A stretch of DNA of 64,000 nucleotides from Cladosporium sp. IMV 00045 (lineage: Eukaryota > Ascomycota > Dothideomycetes > Cladosporiales > Cladosporiaceae). The DNA lies in contig MSJI02000257.1 of assembly GCA_001931905.2 (NCBI GenBank), positions 1 to 64,000 of the forward strand, written 5' to 3'. The notes under the pieces are model-generated. The model worked only from the letters and a program-made list of their open reading frames with translations, was not told the DNA's origin and did not search any database. A program made the translations under genes and the position numbers. The first letter of the stretch is position 1; every line of letters starts with the position of its first letter. Of the stretch, positions 31,094 to 41,167 are shown in pieces.

Positions 31094-32065
31094 ATGGCTC
31101 ACCCAACAGCAAACGAGATGCCTTACCAAAACCCAAGGTCTCTTCATTTGATCGGCATCGGGGTTGGCCACAGTATTGCCCCGGTCATGCATAATTACAT
31201 CTGCGAACGAATGAACAAGCCATACGTCTTCCAAGCAACCGAAGCGCCGACCGTCGCTCATGTGGTCAAGCTTTTGAGAGATCCAGCATTCGGAGGAGCC
31301 GTTATCACCATGCCCTACAAGCAATCAATCGTGGAACATCTTGACGAAACTGATGATCTTGTCGCCACCATCGGAGCTTGCAACAATGTTTACATCTCTA
31401 CAGACGGGCGCTTGATTGGATCAAACACTGACTGGCGAGGCGTACTCGGAAGTCTTATCTCTGTGGACCGTCATGGGGCTGGCAAGCCGGCAATGATCTT
31501 TGGCGCAGGAGGTGCAAGCAGGGCTGCAGTGTATGCGCTTTCAGTACACCTGAAATGCCCTGTGATCTATGTCGTTAACCGCGATGACAAGGAGGTAGAG
31601 AGTCTCGAGCAGGATACAGTGAAGATGCGTACGGAGTCATCGACCCGAATCGTACACATCACAAGCCTGGAACAAGCAAAGAACCTGGAAAGCCCTTATT
31701 ACATCGTAGGCACAGTGCCTGATCTTGTACCGCAGTCCAGCTCCGAAAAGACTGCTTTAAAAATATTCGATTACTTCATGGCATCTGCAGCCACTCCCGG
31801 CGTCTTCTTGGACATGTGCTTCAAGCCCATTGAGACCAGAAAGATCAAGCTGGCCAAGACTCACGGATGGCCAACCATTGCAGGGACAGACATCATTGGG
31901 CACCAGATACAAGAACAGTACAGGATGTGGTTCAGTCCAGATTCTGAAGAGGGAGTGATCAGTGATGCTGTTGCGACAGAAGCTTGGGAAGTGTTGAATC
32001 GAGAGGCTCGATCAAGTCCTGGCATCAACTACGACGTGGAAGCCGTGGACTTGTCGCAAGCTTGA
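31094..32065 (+). CDS. qutB: quinate/shikimate dehydrogenase (QutB/qa-3 type)
   Basis: Intronless 323-aa enzyme of the fungal quinate dehydrogenase group, which oxidises quinate to 3-dehydroquinate (and shikimate to 3-dehydroshikimate) with NAD(P). Motifs in order: LHLIGIGVGHSIAPVMHNYI near 17-36, FGGAVITMPYKQSIVEHLDE near 75 with the catalytic Lys, ACNNVYISTDGRLIGSNTDW near 105-125 with the catalytic Asp, IFGAGGASRAAVYALSVHL near 140 for dinucleotide binding, and LDMCFKPIETRKIKLAK near 245. Length is typical (about 320-330 aa). It is transcribed away from the other dehydrogenase and presumably induced with it. With the dehydratase at 20.7 kb it covers two of the three catabolic steps; the dehydroquinase step is not encoded here. 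Confidence 0.9.
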   Translation: MAHPTANEMPYQNPRSLHLIGIGVGHSIAPVMHNYICERMNKPYVFQATEAPTVAHVVKLLRDPAFGGAVITMPYKQSIVEHLDETDDLVATIGACNNVYISTDGRLIGSNTDWRGVLGSLISVDRHGAGKPAMIFGAGGASRAAVYALSVHLKCPVIYVVNRDDKEVESLEQDTVKMRTESSTRIVHITSLEQAKNLESPYYIVGTVPDLVPQSSSEKTALKIFDYFMASAATPGVFLDMCFKPIETRKIKLAKTHGWPTIAGTDIIGHQIQEQYRMWFSPDSEEGVISDAVATEAWEVLNREARSSPGINYDVEAVDLSQA

Positions 32066-33168
32066 GGTCCCGTGATGGTGAATCGACTGAAAGAGACGTT
32101 CGAATAATGCCGTGCCGTCTTCCTGTTCAGAGACTGGCATCATCCAAAAAGCTGGTTTCGAACCGAGCCCAAGACGTTTTATTGTTGCACACTATCGGAT
32201 AATTTACCCCAGCGATTTTCTCGTGAACTGCCATCTCACTTTTGTTTTCGATGTCGCAGTATATGAATAAGCAATCATGGACACACGAGATTTTGTGATC
32301 CAGAAAGAACCCAAGTGTTTGGAGCAGACCTGCTAATTCACATGGTCAGAAATGGGTGCAAGCATGATAGCTCAAAACATGACCGACATCAACCTAATGC
32401 CCATCTCACCGCAGTCTGGCAGGGCATTGACGTGACGGTAGCTCGGGATACCGTAATCACTCGTATTTGGGCGAGCGATTGTGCAATTATGCCGCCCAAT
32501 CACACGCTTCAGGTAACGTTACAGCGCAGTAGCCAGCAATTGAGGGAATCAAGCCGCACTTGGCTATCTTCGAGGTGGAGATATGCGGACGGTAGAGACC
32601 AAGAGATGTGCATGGGTTGAGACTCGGTCCCATCGGCTGTAACCTGCCTGTTGCAGCAAGGTAACATAAGAAGACTTGCTTGGCAGCCAAGATGCCAACG
32701 CCACAATCTCACCTTTGTGCCATACAGATACGCCGATTGCGTCGGTGGAGTTCACATCTGGCTGAGCCTCATGTCTTGTCCCGCATGCCAAGGTTTGGAG
32801 TCGAGTGGAGATCGACCGTGCGTTAGAGTGGCTTGTCTGCGTTATCCGACTGCCGAAGGCTCAAGACTCCCTTTTGTTGACTCCTCCGGACAGCATGACT
32901 ACTGTTCTGCGACGGCCGCTTACTCGCAATAGGAAGGCGCCAGGAACATGTATATGGTTCATGCGGCCTCCAAGAGATAATGCCTCTTTTGCACTGCCAT
33001 CCAAGACTCTAAGCGCGAAGCAAGAATGGTCTCCAAGACATTTAGCTGCCATGGGCAATATCACTCGTACCAGGGATTGAGGAATATAAAAATGAGGCTC
33101 CTCGCACGCTATATAATGGCTCGATACACGATTCGACATCACAATCGCTAAGATACATTCGTTCAAAA
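32066..33168. other. 1.1-kb intergenic region
   Basis: 3' flank of qutB and promoter of the secreted LVIVD gene. Short open frames on both strands have no motif support. The TATA-like elements near its right end are listed separately. Confidence 0.5.
33085..33116 (+). promoter_or_regulatory. TATA-type core promoter of the LVIVD gene
   Basis: TATAAAA at 33085-33091 and TATATAA at 33110-33116, 84 and 59 bp upstream of the start codon. Two TATA-like elements this close to the ATG suggest a short 5' leader and a strongly regulated or highly expressed gene. Confidence 0.45.
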
Positions 33169-34764
33169 ATGAAGGTCACTGCTGCCCTCGCTGCCGGCCT
33201 GCTCGGCGCCACCACTGTGGCTGCCGCTAGCATGGAAGAGATGATGGAGATCAAAGCGAAGTCATGGGAGAGAGCTGCTGCTCGTGGTGCCTTCGACGGC
33301 AACAAGAGATATAAAAAGGGTCCGACATCAGCCAAATGCAAGAACGGCTTTGCCGGCGAGTACCCTTGTAACAACGTCGACCTTCTGGACTTCATTAGCC
33401 ACGAAGACTTGGGTGCTACCGAGAAGCGTGGAAACGACGTCTGGGGATGGACTTCCAAAGAGGGCCGTGAGTTCGGCATCGTGGGCCACACCGATGGCGT
33501 CGCGTTTGTTGAGATTAAGAAGAACGGCAAGCTCAGCTACTTGGGCCGCCTCGACACGGTCACTGAGGCTGTCAGCTGGAGAGACATGAAGGTCATCAAG
33601 GACCATGTTTACATCGGATCAGAGGCTGAAGCCCATGGTATGCAGATCTTCGATCTGAACAACCTCATCGACGTCGACCCCAAGCACCCTGTCACTTTCA
33701 CAAACGAGAGGGATCTCACGGCCCACTTTGATGGCTTCGGTGCTTCTCACAACCTTGTCGCTCACCCTGAGGTTGACATGATTTACGCCGTTGGTGGCCG
33801 TTCTGGTGCCAATTCTCGCAACACTACATGCGCTGGTGGCTTGTTCATGGTGGACGTGTCCGACCCGAGCAACCCGACCTCGCCGGGCTGCATTGGCCTT
33901 GACGGCTACGTCCACGACGCCGAATGTGTCATCTACAGGGGTCCTACCCAAAAGTACTATGGTCGCGAGATCTGCTTTGGCTACAACGAGGACACTCTGA
34001 CTATCTACGACACTACCGACAAGCAGAACCCCAGTGTCATCAGCTCCACGCCGTACATCGGAAACGAATACTCTCACCAGGGCTGGATTGTCGATGAAGC
34101 CATGACCATCCTCCTGCTTGACGATGAACTTGATGAGCTCCAGCAGGCCGGTCCTCCCGCTGGAGAGATCGGAGGTCTCGTCAACCACACCACAACCTAT
34201 ATCTTTGACATCAGCAACCTGGAGGCTCCCATCAACACTGGATACTACCAATCACCTGAACAGTCAATTGACCACAACCAATACGTATGTTAACATATAC
34301 GGAATTCTGCAGCTACTTGATCCGGACGCTAACTTGTTCATAGACACTTGATGGTCTCTCCTACCAGTCGAACTACGCGTCCGGCCTCCGCATCATCGAC
34401 GTCTCCGGTCTCCCCAAAGACCCCTCTGGTGACAACATCGAGGAGACCGGTTTCTTCGACGTCCACCCTGAGGACGATGGCGTAAGTCACAAGTCCTTTC
34501 GTCGTAATTCAGTTTTAAGTGCCAGACCTAACATGAGTACAGGCCATCGAGTTCCTCGGCACTTGGAGCAACTACCCATACTTCAAGTCGAAGAACATCC
34601 TCGTCAACTCGATTGAGCGTGGTGTCTTCACTCTCAAGTACACTGGCCGTGACGCCAAGTACCCTGGCGGCCGCAAGTCAGAGTGGATGGAGGAGGAGGG
34701 CAAGCCTGGCAAGGGCAAGGGTCCCGGCAAGGGACGCGGCAAGGGTCCTGGAAAGGATTATTAG
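33169..34764 (+). CDS. secreted LVIVD-repeat (choice-of-anchor B-like) protein
   Basis: Predicted secreted 491-aa protein. Exons 33169-34284, 34344-34481 and 34543-34764 join in frame across introns of 59 and 61 bp. It starts with a clear signal peptide (MKVTAALAAGLLGATTVAAA). The body is a beta-propeller-like series of LVIVD-type repeats, seen as GHTDGVAFVEI, MQIFDLNNLIDV, GGLFMVDVSDPSNP, DTLTIYDTTDKQNP, TYIFDISNLEAP and LRIIDVSGLPKD, each with a bulky DxSxxxxP-like turn. The last 25 residues are a Gly/Lys/Pro-rich basic tail (KPGKGKGPGKGRGKG). Proteins of this type are known from bacteria and fungi, but the biochemical role is not established. No catalytic residues can be assigned. Its neighbours are the quinate cluster and a Dal5-type transporter. 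Confidence 0.85.
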
Positions 34765-35758
34765 AGTACCCAGTGCATCAATAAACAAAAAAACGAGGGC
34801 ACGAATGTCATATTGCAAGTCAAGCCAAATGTGTCTATTGCCTACCGTGAAGGACGGTTCCTCCAGCACCTAATCTGAATCATACGATTAAGTCCAACCC
34901 ATGGCTTTTTGGGGCAACTTCCGTCCATGAAACCCGGTAATTCATGATCTTGAACGCCCACTGTTCTCGATAGCTGCCGATATCGAGTGAATTTCTCTCT
35001 TGTGAAGCCAAAGTTCTCGAGAAGGATGCCCGCTTTTCCCTTGTGAACAGGCCTCATTCAGTCATTAAACAATGCTTTTGATGGTAATCTGCGAAGCGTA
35101 TCGCATCACAAATGCCAATCGGAACGATTTGCCTCATTCATCGATACGCTTGTTTGAGAGATCTTTTGCGCGTGAACCCCGGGATCTGGGGTCGGCATTA
35201 GTGTTTGTCCTCTAGCTCCCAAAGCATCCTCTCTTTCTCAAGTACGAATGCGTGCTTGCTTGCCATTCGTGGAAGAACTTCACGCAACGGCGGATCTTTG
35301 GACATCCCCGCCAATGAGCGTTTCCTTTCTCAACATCGAGCATCCGGAACATGACCGCTCAAAGAGTTCTTTTCAGACCTGATTGCAACTGACTCACAGG
35401 TCATAGCGATAGACTCTCCCGCATGGTACGAGAGCAGCCATATTGATGGACCATTGAGTCGGAAGCTCTTTCATGCGACTTTGTACCTGCCGACTTGCTT
35501 CTGAGCCCCACAAACTCAGCAAAATGTGGAGTTGTTATGGGGTTTGTCGATCAGGTCGCAACCACCATAGTTTCGATGATGAACTTTCGGCGATTGAATG
35601 TGCAGAAAGCTATAAAGTACTTCGACCCGGGCGTTTAGATACAGCTTCCATCCAGGTGTTTTTCGGTTTCGCAAGGAATTCTTCCCAATTAGCCGTAGCT
35701 ACACCACGCATCCATCTCACAACTAGGGCCTTGAGAACCCGGATCGGACTATGCGAAC
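34765..35758. other. 1-kb intergenic region upstream of the MFS gene
   Basis: 3' flank of the LVIVD gene and promoter of the MFS transporter gene. An open frame at about 35473-35844 overlaps the transporter start in another frame and has no motif support. Confidence 0.5.
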
Positions 35759-37555
35759 ATGCCCGAGGAACACGCCATTCCAACTCAAATGCCTCATGCA
35801 GAACCAGACAAAGCGAGCCGCAAAAGCGACGTCAGTCACCATGAGATGGTAGACGGTCTCAAGGCAACCAAACCTGTTGACGTCGCCACTCTACACTCCC
35901 TGGACGAACAGTCGGACGACATATACACCCAAGCGCTTGCGCGATACCCGAACGATGAGAGCATCGACACGAGAGAAGAGAAGAGGGTGCGCAGAAAGCT
36001 TGACACCTTGATCTTGCCCGTACTTGGCATTTGTTACTTCTTCTTCTATGTCGATAAGACAACCCTGTAAGTGCTTCCAAGACGATATTATCTGCTCTCT
36101 ACTTGACATGAAGCGCAAATGAGGCTGATGATCGACTTCTAGTTCATATGCGGCTATCTTCGGTCTTCGTGAGGATCTCGAGCTACAAGGACAAGAATAC
36201 TCGTGGCTCTCAAGCAGTTTCTACTTCGGCTGGCTGATATGGGCCATTCCGTCGAACCTACTCATGCAGCGAAGCCCACCTGGTTACTACCTAGCCTTCA
36301 ACATCTTCATGTGGGGCGCTCTTCTGATGACACAAGCTGCAGCAAAGAACTTCGGCGGCCTTCTGGCCCTTCGCATTCTATCAGGTGCCTTCGAGGCCAT
36401 TGCTGACCCGGCCTTCATGCTGATCACTTCGATGTATTATACCCGTGCTGAGCAGCCTACGCGAATCTCGGCTTGGTACGCTTTCAATGGAATTGGCGTC
36501 GCCGGTGGAGGCTTGATCGGTTCGTTAAGAGGATTCTCGTCCCAAACGTTTGCAGTGTCTAACATCTATGCACAGGCTATGGAATCGGTAACATCAAAGG
36601 AGCCCTACAGTCGTGGCGGTATGAGTTCCTCGTCGTGGGCGCATTCTGTGCAGCTTGGGGTATCGTTCTTGTGTTTGTCCTGCCCAACTCGCCACGGACA
36701 ATCATGGGGTTTACACACGACGAGAAACTCATCATGATCGCGAGGATGCGCCGCAACCAAACGGGAATCGAAAATCGCGGAATCAACTTCAAACAGATCA
36801 AAGAGGCGTATCTGGATTACAAAACTTGGCTCTTCACTTTGCTTGGATTTGTCTCCAATGTGCCTAATGGAGGGATCTCAAACTTTTCTACTCTTGTCAT
36901 TGAGGGCCTTGGTTTCGACACCTTGCACACAGCCCTCTTGGGTATACCACAGGGAGTTCTGGTCGTCATCTGGATCGCTCTGGGTGCGATTGCAAACAAG
37001 CATATGCCGCCCAACAGTCGTACAATTGTTTGTGCCATCTTCATGCTCCCGACCATTGCTGGAGCACTTGGCTTCCTACTCGCTCCTGCAAATGCCTATG
37101 TTGGCCGTCTTATCTGTTTGTAAGTAACATGTTCAGAGTGTATACGAATAACTACTGACTACGAGTAAAGTTATCTTACTGGATCTTATCAAGCGTCATT
37201 CGTCATAAGTCTCTCCCTCATCACTTCCAACACCGGAGGGCAATCCAAGAAGATGATCGTGTCGGGGATGATCTGGTTCGGCGCCTGTATCGGCAACATA
37301 GCCAGCCCGTTCTTCTATCTCACAGAGCAAGCGCCCAAGTACCAACTGGGCATTGGCTCAATTCTCGTGGCCAACTGCATCGAGGTTGCCATATTCTTTG
37401 TACTCCGCTACGCATTCAAGTGGGAGAACAAACGCAAAGAGCAACTTCGTGAGCGGCTGCGCGTAGAAGGGAATGATGTGGCGGATGAGCTGAATGCTAC
37501 TGCATTCAATGATTTGACGGATAAGGAGAACCCCAACTTTGAGTATGTTTATTAG
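35759..37555 (+). CDS. MFS transporter, Dal5/allantoate-permease (anion:cation symporter) family
   Basis: Predicted 537-aa plasma-membrane transporter. Four exons, 35759-36066, 36143-36519, 36576-37119 and 37171-37555, all joining in frame. The acidic, Lys-rich cytosolic N terminus of about 85 residues precedes TM1 (ILPVLGICYFFFYVDKTTL), followed by SYAAIFGLREDLELQGQEYSW, the typical anion:cation symporter start. Other landmarks: YFGWLIWAIPSNLLMQ (TM2), NFGGLLALRILSGAFEAIAD (TM4 region), WRYEFLVVGAFCAAWG (TM6), FTLLGFVSNVPNGGISNFS (TM7) and YLTGSYQASFVISLSLI (TM10). Members import organic anions such as allantoate, nicotinate and pantothenate. It is not the sugar-porter-type quinate permease QutD, but its position between the quinate cluster and a phenolic esterase suggests an aromatic or hydroxy-acid substrate. 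Confidence 0.88.
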
Positions 37556-37706
37556 ATTCGAGAATAAGGCCAGCAAACGCTGCCGGCAAATTCTCGGTTG
37601 GTAGTCATTGAGAGCTGGAGGTATCCCAACAACAGATGTCGACTCTGCCTCCCGAATGACTAATCCACCTCTTGCTGAGGCTACTTCAGATCCTCCCTTC
37701 TGGGCC

Positions 37707-39493
37707 TCAAGCATTGCCATAGCTGTTGAGCGGAATAGAATCCAACACAGGAAACCAAGAGTCCAAAACATCTTCCTCGGGCATGATGCAATCATGCTCT
37801 GAACTACCATCGTTCCACATCGGCCTGTATGGAAACGTGCAAACTTTCTCTTTCCGACCCTCGTTTGGTCCTTGCAAGACAGTGACATTCAGCTGCTCAG
37901 GCACTACTCCATTCTCTACCCACTCAATCACTGAGCCAAGAACCGTTTGTGGGAAAGACCCATTCTCCGCACTAGGAGAGCAATGTGCCGCCCCGGGAAT
38001 GATGTAGAGTCGATAGAACTCGTGCAACTCTTTCAGCGATTCTTCGTAGCTGGCGTTCGGATACATGACCCTGCGGACTTGCTCCTGATAGATTACCGAG
38101 GACAAGGTGGGAATGCTGTTATCGGCTTCTCCGTGGTAATGGATCACTTTGCCACCGGCATCGTTGAAGTCTTGCAGATCGGTCCAGACTGTGTTCATGG
38201 TGCTGGCGTATTTCTGCATTCCCTCGATCATCCAATCGCGAAGCGTGTCCACCGTAACGCCGTCCAGTGACAGGGAGGTGCTGTTGACTTCTTGGAGCAG
38301 TTCTGCGATCCACTCCGCGCCAATATCTGTTATGGCTGCGATTTCGTACGATCCAGTGGCGTTGGAGAAAGTGCCCGCGGCATTTGAAGAGGTGTCTGTG
38401 CCCGGCTGAAAGCCGACGTAGAGGTGGCGGTTTTCGCTGTCATATGGTCCGTTCTGGACAGCAAGGAACACAGCTACATCGTTCTCGTTGACGGTGCCGC
38501 TCGCAGCTGGGGTTGTGTCGCCTTGGCCGCCCGTGATTGGATTGAAGGATGTAGAAGCGGTGCACGAGTAGTTCTTGCCCACCACTTGTTTGGGATCCCA
38601 CTGCAGTCTGCATAGATCTGAGCGAGCAACAATGCCGTCGACTTTTCCATCTAGTGCGTCACAAGCCGCCAGTGTTTCGTTGACGATTTTCTTGAGAGCG
38701 CAGGTGTTGGGCACGTATCCCAAAGACTGTTCGTAGATCTGCGGCCAATTGTGATTTGGCTGTTGGTGTGACTGACGGAAGGCTGGAGCACCAATGGCGG
38801 CCCCGTCGAACTGATCAGCGTACCGTTGGACTTGAGACCAACCTTCACGCCCTCCTTCTGAACAACCCTGGTAGTAGGTGTAAAGCTGGGACGAGTTGTA
38901 CATGTTCTTGCTCAAAGCCTTGCCGATTAGGGCCATCTCGTGGATCGACAAGTATCCAAAGTTGTTGATCATGTCGAAGTCTAGACTTCCGTTGCTTCTG
39001 AGGACGACATCATTGAGTTGACCGCCCCAGCCCATTCCGCCATCTGTGCATCCTGCAGCTGCTCCGTATACGAGACCGCCTTCTAGACCAGACGAGCCCG
39101 AGTTGATGGAGAAACCTCCTCCGCCAGTCGCAAGAAAGCGGCCTTGGTATTGGGCGGGTTCCGGAAAGTAGTACCATACGTTGACCTGATGAGTGAGATC
39201 TTGTCAGTTTCGCGCATTCGTCTCAGATATGGTTGTTGGTGGCATACTGCATCATGTTTGCCATCATGTGCATATGCAACAGTGACATTGCAGAAGTTGC
39301 GACCTTCGGCCGCTGGATAATTGTTTCCAGCTTCGATCGACAAGTTGAAGATTGGATTGGCTTCGATGTTGCCGAATTGTAGCCCTTGTACTTCGGGGAG
39401 GCTGGTCTTGACATGCTCAACGCTGCATATTTGGGAGAGCGTTGTGGCGGACGCTGTTGAGAAGACAGTCGCCAGGAGTACTTGGTTTCTCAT
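37707..39493 (-). CDS. secreted tannase/feruloyl esterase family hydrolase
   Basis: Predicted secreted 574-aa serine esterase. Exons 39248-39493 and 37707-39185 join in phase 0 over a 62-bp intron (GTATGC, ATCAG). It starts with a signal peptide (MRNQVLLATVFSTASA). Family landmarks: GRFLATGGGGFSIN, the nucleophile motif YYQGCSEGGREGW (GCSxGGREG), an acidic residue in HYHGEADNSIPT and the His in IPGAAHCSPS, with Cys near the Ser and His as in the disulfide-linked CS-D-HC motif of tannases. Many N-glycosylation sequons. The family hydrolyses gallate or feruloyl/caffeoyl esters; chlorogenate yields caffeate plus quinate, which would feed the neighbouring pathway. Substrate assignment is inference. 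It converges with the MFS gene (151 bp). Confidence 0.9.
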
Positions 39494-41167
39494 TTTTTTC
39501 TGTTGAGTTTGATCGAGGCCAATCTTTGAAATGTGGGATGATGCAGTGACGAGACATCTCTCGAGGGCAACACGCTACGCTTTATACAAATTGTTGCCTT
39601 CGCTTCTTCACGTTCAGAGCTCGTACGACTGCCAGGCCGCGTGGCTACAAAGTGCTCTCAAACCACTGAACTATACATGGTCTCTCGGATACGGCACCTC
39701 GCTCCAAGGAATAGAGTGAATCGATTGGTCGAATCATGAAACGTCAAACCAATTGGGACCATGGCCGCGTAGGTCAAAGTAGGGTAAGAGCTTGTGATAG
39801 CTTGAGAAAAGCCATGTTCGCTGCTTAATTTCTTATTAGGTGAAGAAGATGAAGCGAGTCAAAGTAGGGCATCGACCGAGATCCGTGGTGTCGCCGCGTC
39901 CGCGCGTTGATGAGGCTGTTCAGCACACGCATTTCCGGATAAAGCTTCTTCCGCCGACTTCGGGGCGGTTAGAGCGCCGCAGGAAACCACACTCATTTGC
40001 GACTGGCATCGCGGATATGAATGCAGGATAGTTCGCACATGCCTCCGAAGCAATCTAATCTGAGCATGTATTCATTGTTAGTCATGAAGCTAAGCCAGAT
40101 GGTACGTATCAAGCCAGGCTGTCTTATTTCTCCAAGCTTCACAGGTATGTTTGTGCACGCCCTTCACGTTTGCCCTTTTTCGCCTGCTGATTCATAGACA
40201 CCTCGTGTTGGTATGATGCTCACCTGTGAGCGCCAGGTTCGGGAGACGAGCAATTTTGCGGTGCATGTTAAACTGTCATTAGAAGGTCTGCGTACAACGT
40301 TGGATGGCCTGGGATCAATCGGGATAGTCCTGGGTGGTCATGATCCGCCTTCAGCTGTCGCTCATGACTGACCTGATCCAAGCGTTGAGCGCCTTGAGTA
40401 GTCCAACGCAACTTCACATAGCGTCAGTGGCCTACCTTGTCGAGGTACTGGTTTGAGCCAGAGACTTGCTTAGACTTATACCAGCTTTTGCGTATCGTTG
40501 CCCAGTACGTCCAGGAGTTTGGCGCTTATTGAAGTGACCAGAATTTGGCAATAGAAGAAATGATGTCCGGAGTAATGATTGTGACGATCCGTAAGTCGAT
40601 GACCGAGATGCACTGCGGCGTATTAATAGTCATTCTCCGTTTGTTCGTCAAACCACGCGCAATGTGCAGCATCATACGTAGGGCCGCATCCTCAACTTCC
40701 GAGCTTGATGCTGCTCAATCTGCAGTCGCTTGGTGTTATAGTGAGTCGAAGCCAGACCTCATACAAGATGGGGACTACCCACTGGTGAAACCATGGTAGT
40801 CAAATCCAATACGCTGTTCATAGTTGCGGAAGCTTATCATGTCAGAGCATCAGCAAACATGAATGAGGTACATGAGTCGAGGGAAAATTTTCAGTAGAAG
40901 CCATCGCAGTGGTCTGTTAAAGACTTGATGGCATTGGGAAGCCCTCACCTTCAAGGAATCCTGAAGTCGGTCGAGTGGGCCATGGATTTGTTTAGATTAG
41001 GGTTTGCGGGATCTGGGGAAGTAAATGGACTGCGAGGGTGCAGCCAATCAGAATCCGCCTTACTCAGCGAGGTCGGCGGCCAAAAAGTTCGGCTCGTCTG
41101 TGAATCGACTGGAGTGATGTCGCGGTTGGGTTGTTGTTTGCCTCTCCAATTTACAACCACACCAAGC
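39494..41167. other. 1.7-kb intergenic region between esterase and aconitase
   Basis: Divergent promoters of the esterase and the aconitase lie here. Apart from weak open frames I see no gene, RNA or element. The aconitase frame is open upstream to 40925, but that part reads as leader. Confidence 0.5.

Noticed and set aside
32066..33168. Short frames between qutB and the LVIVD gene as a missing type II dehydroquinase (QutE)
   Set aside because: None contains the dehydroquinase motifs or the usual length of about 150 aa.
40925..41167. N-terminal extension of the aconitase frame
   Set aside because: The frame is open, but the sequence lacks presequence or domain character; the Met at 41168 begins a normal mitochondrial presequence.
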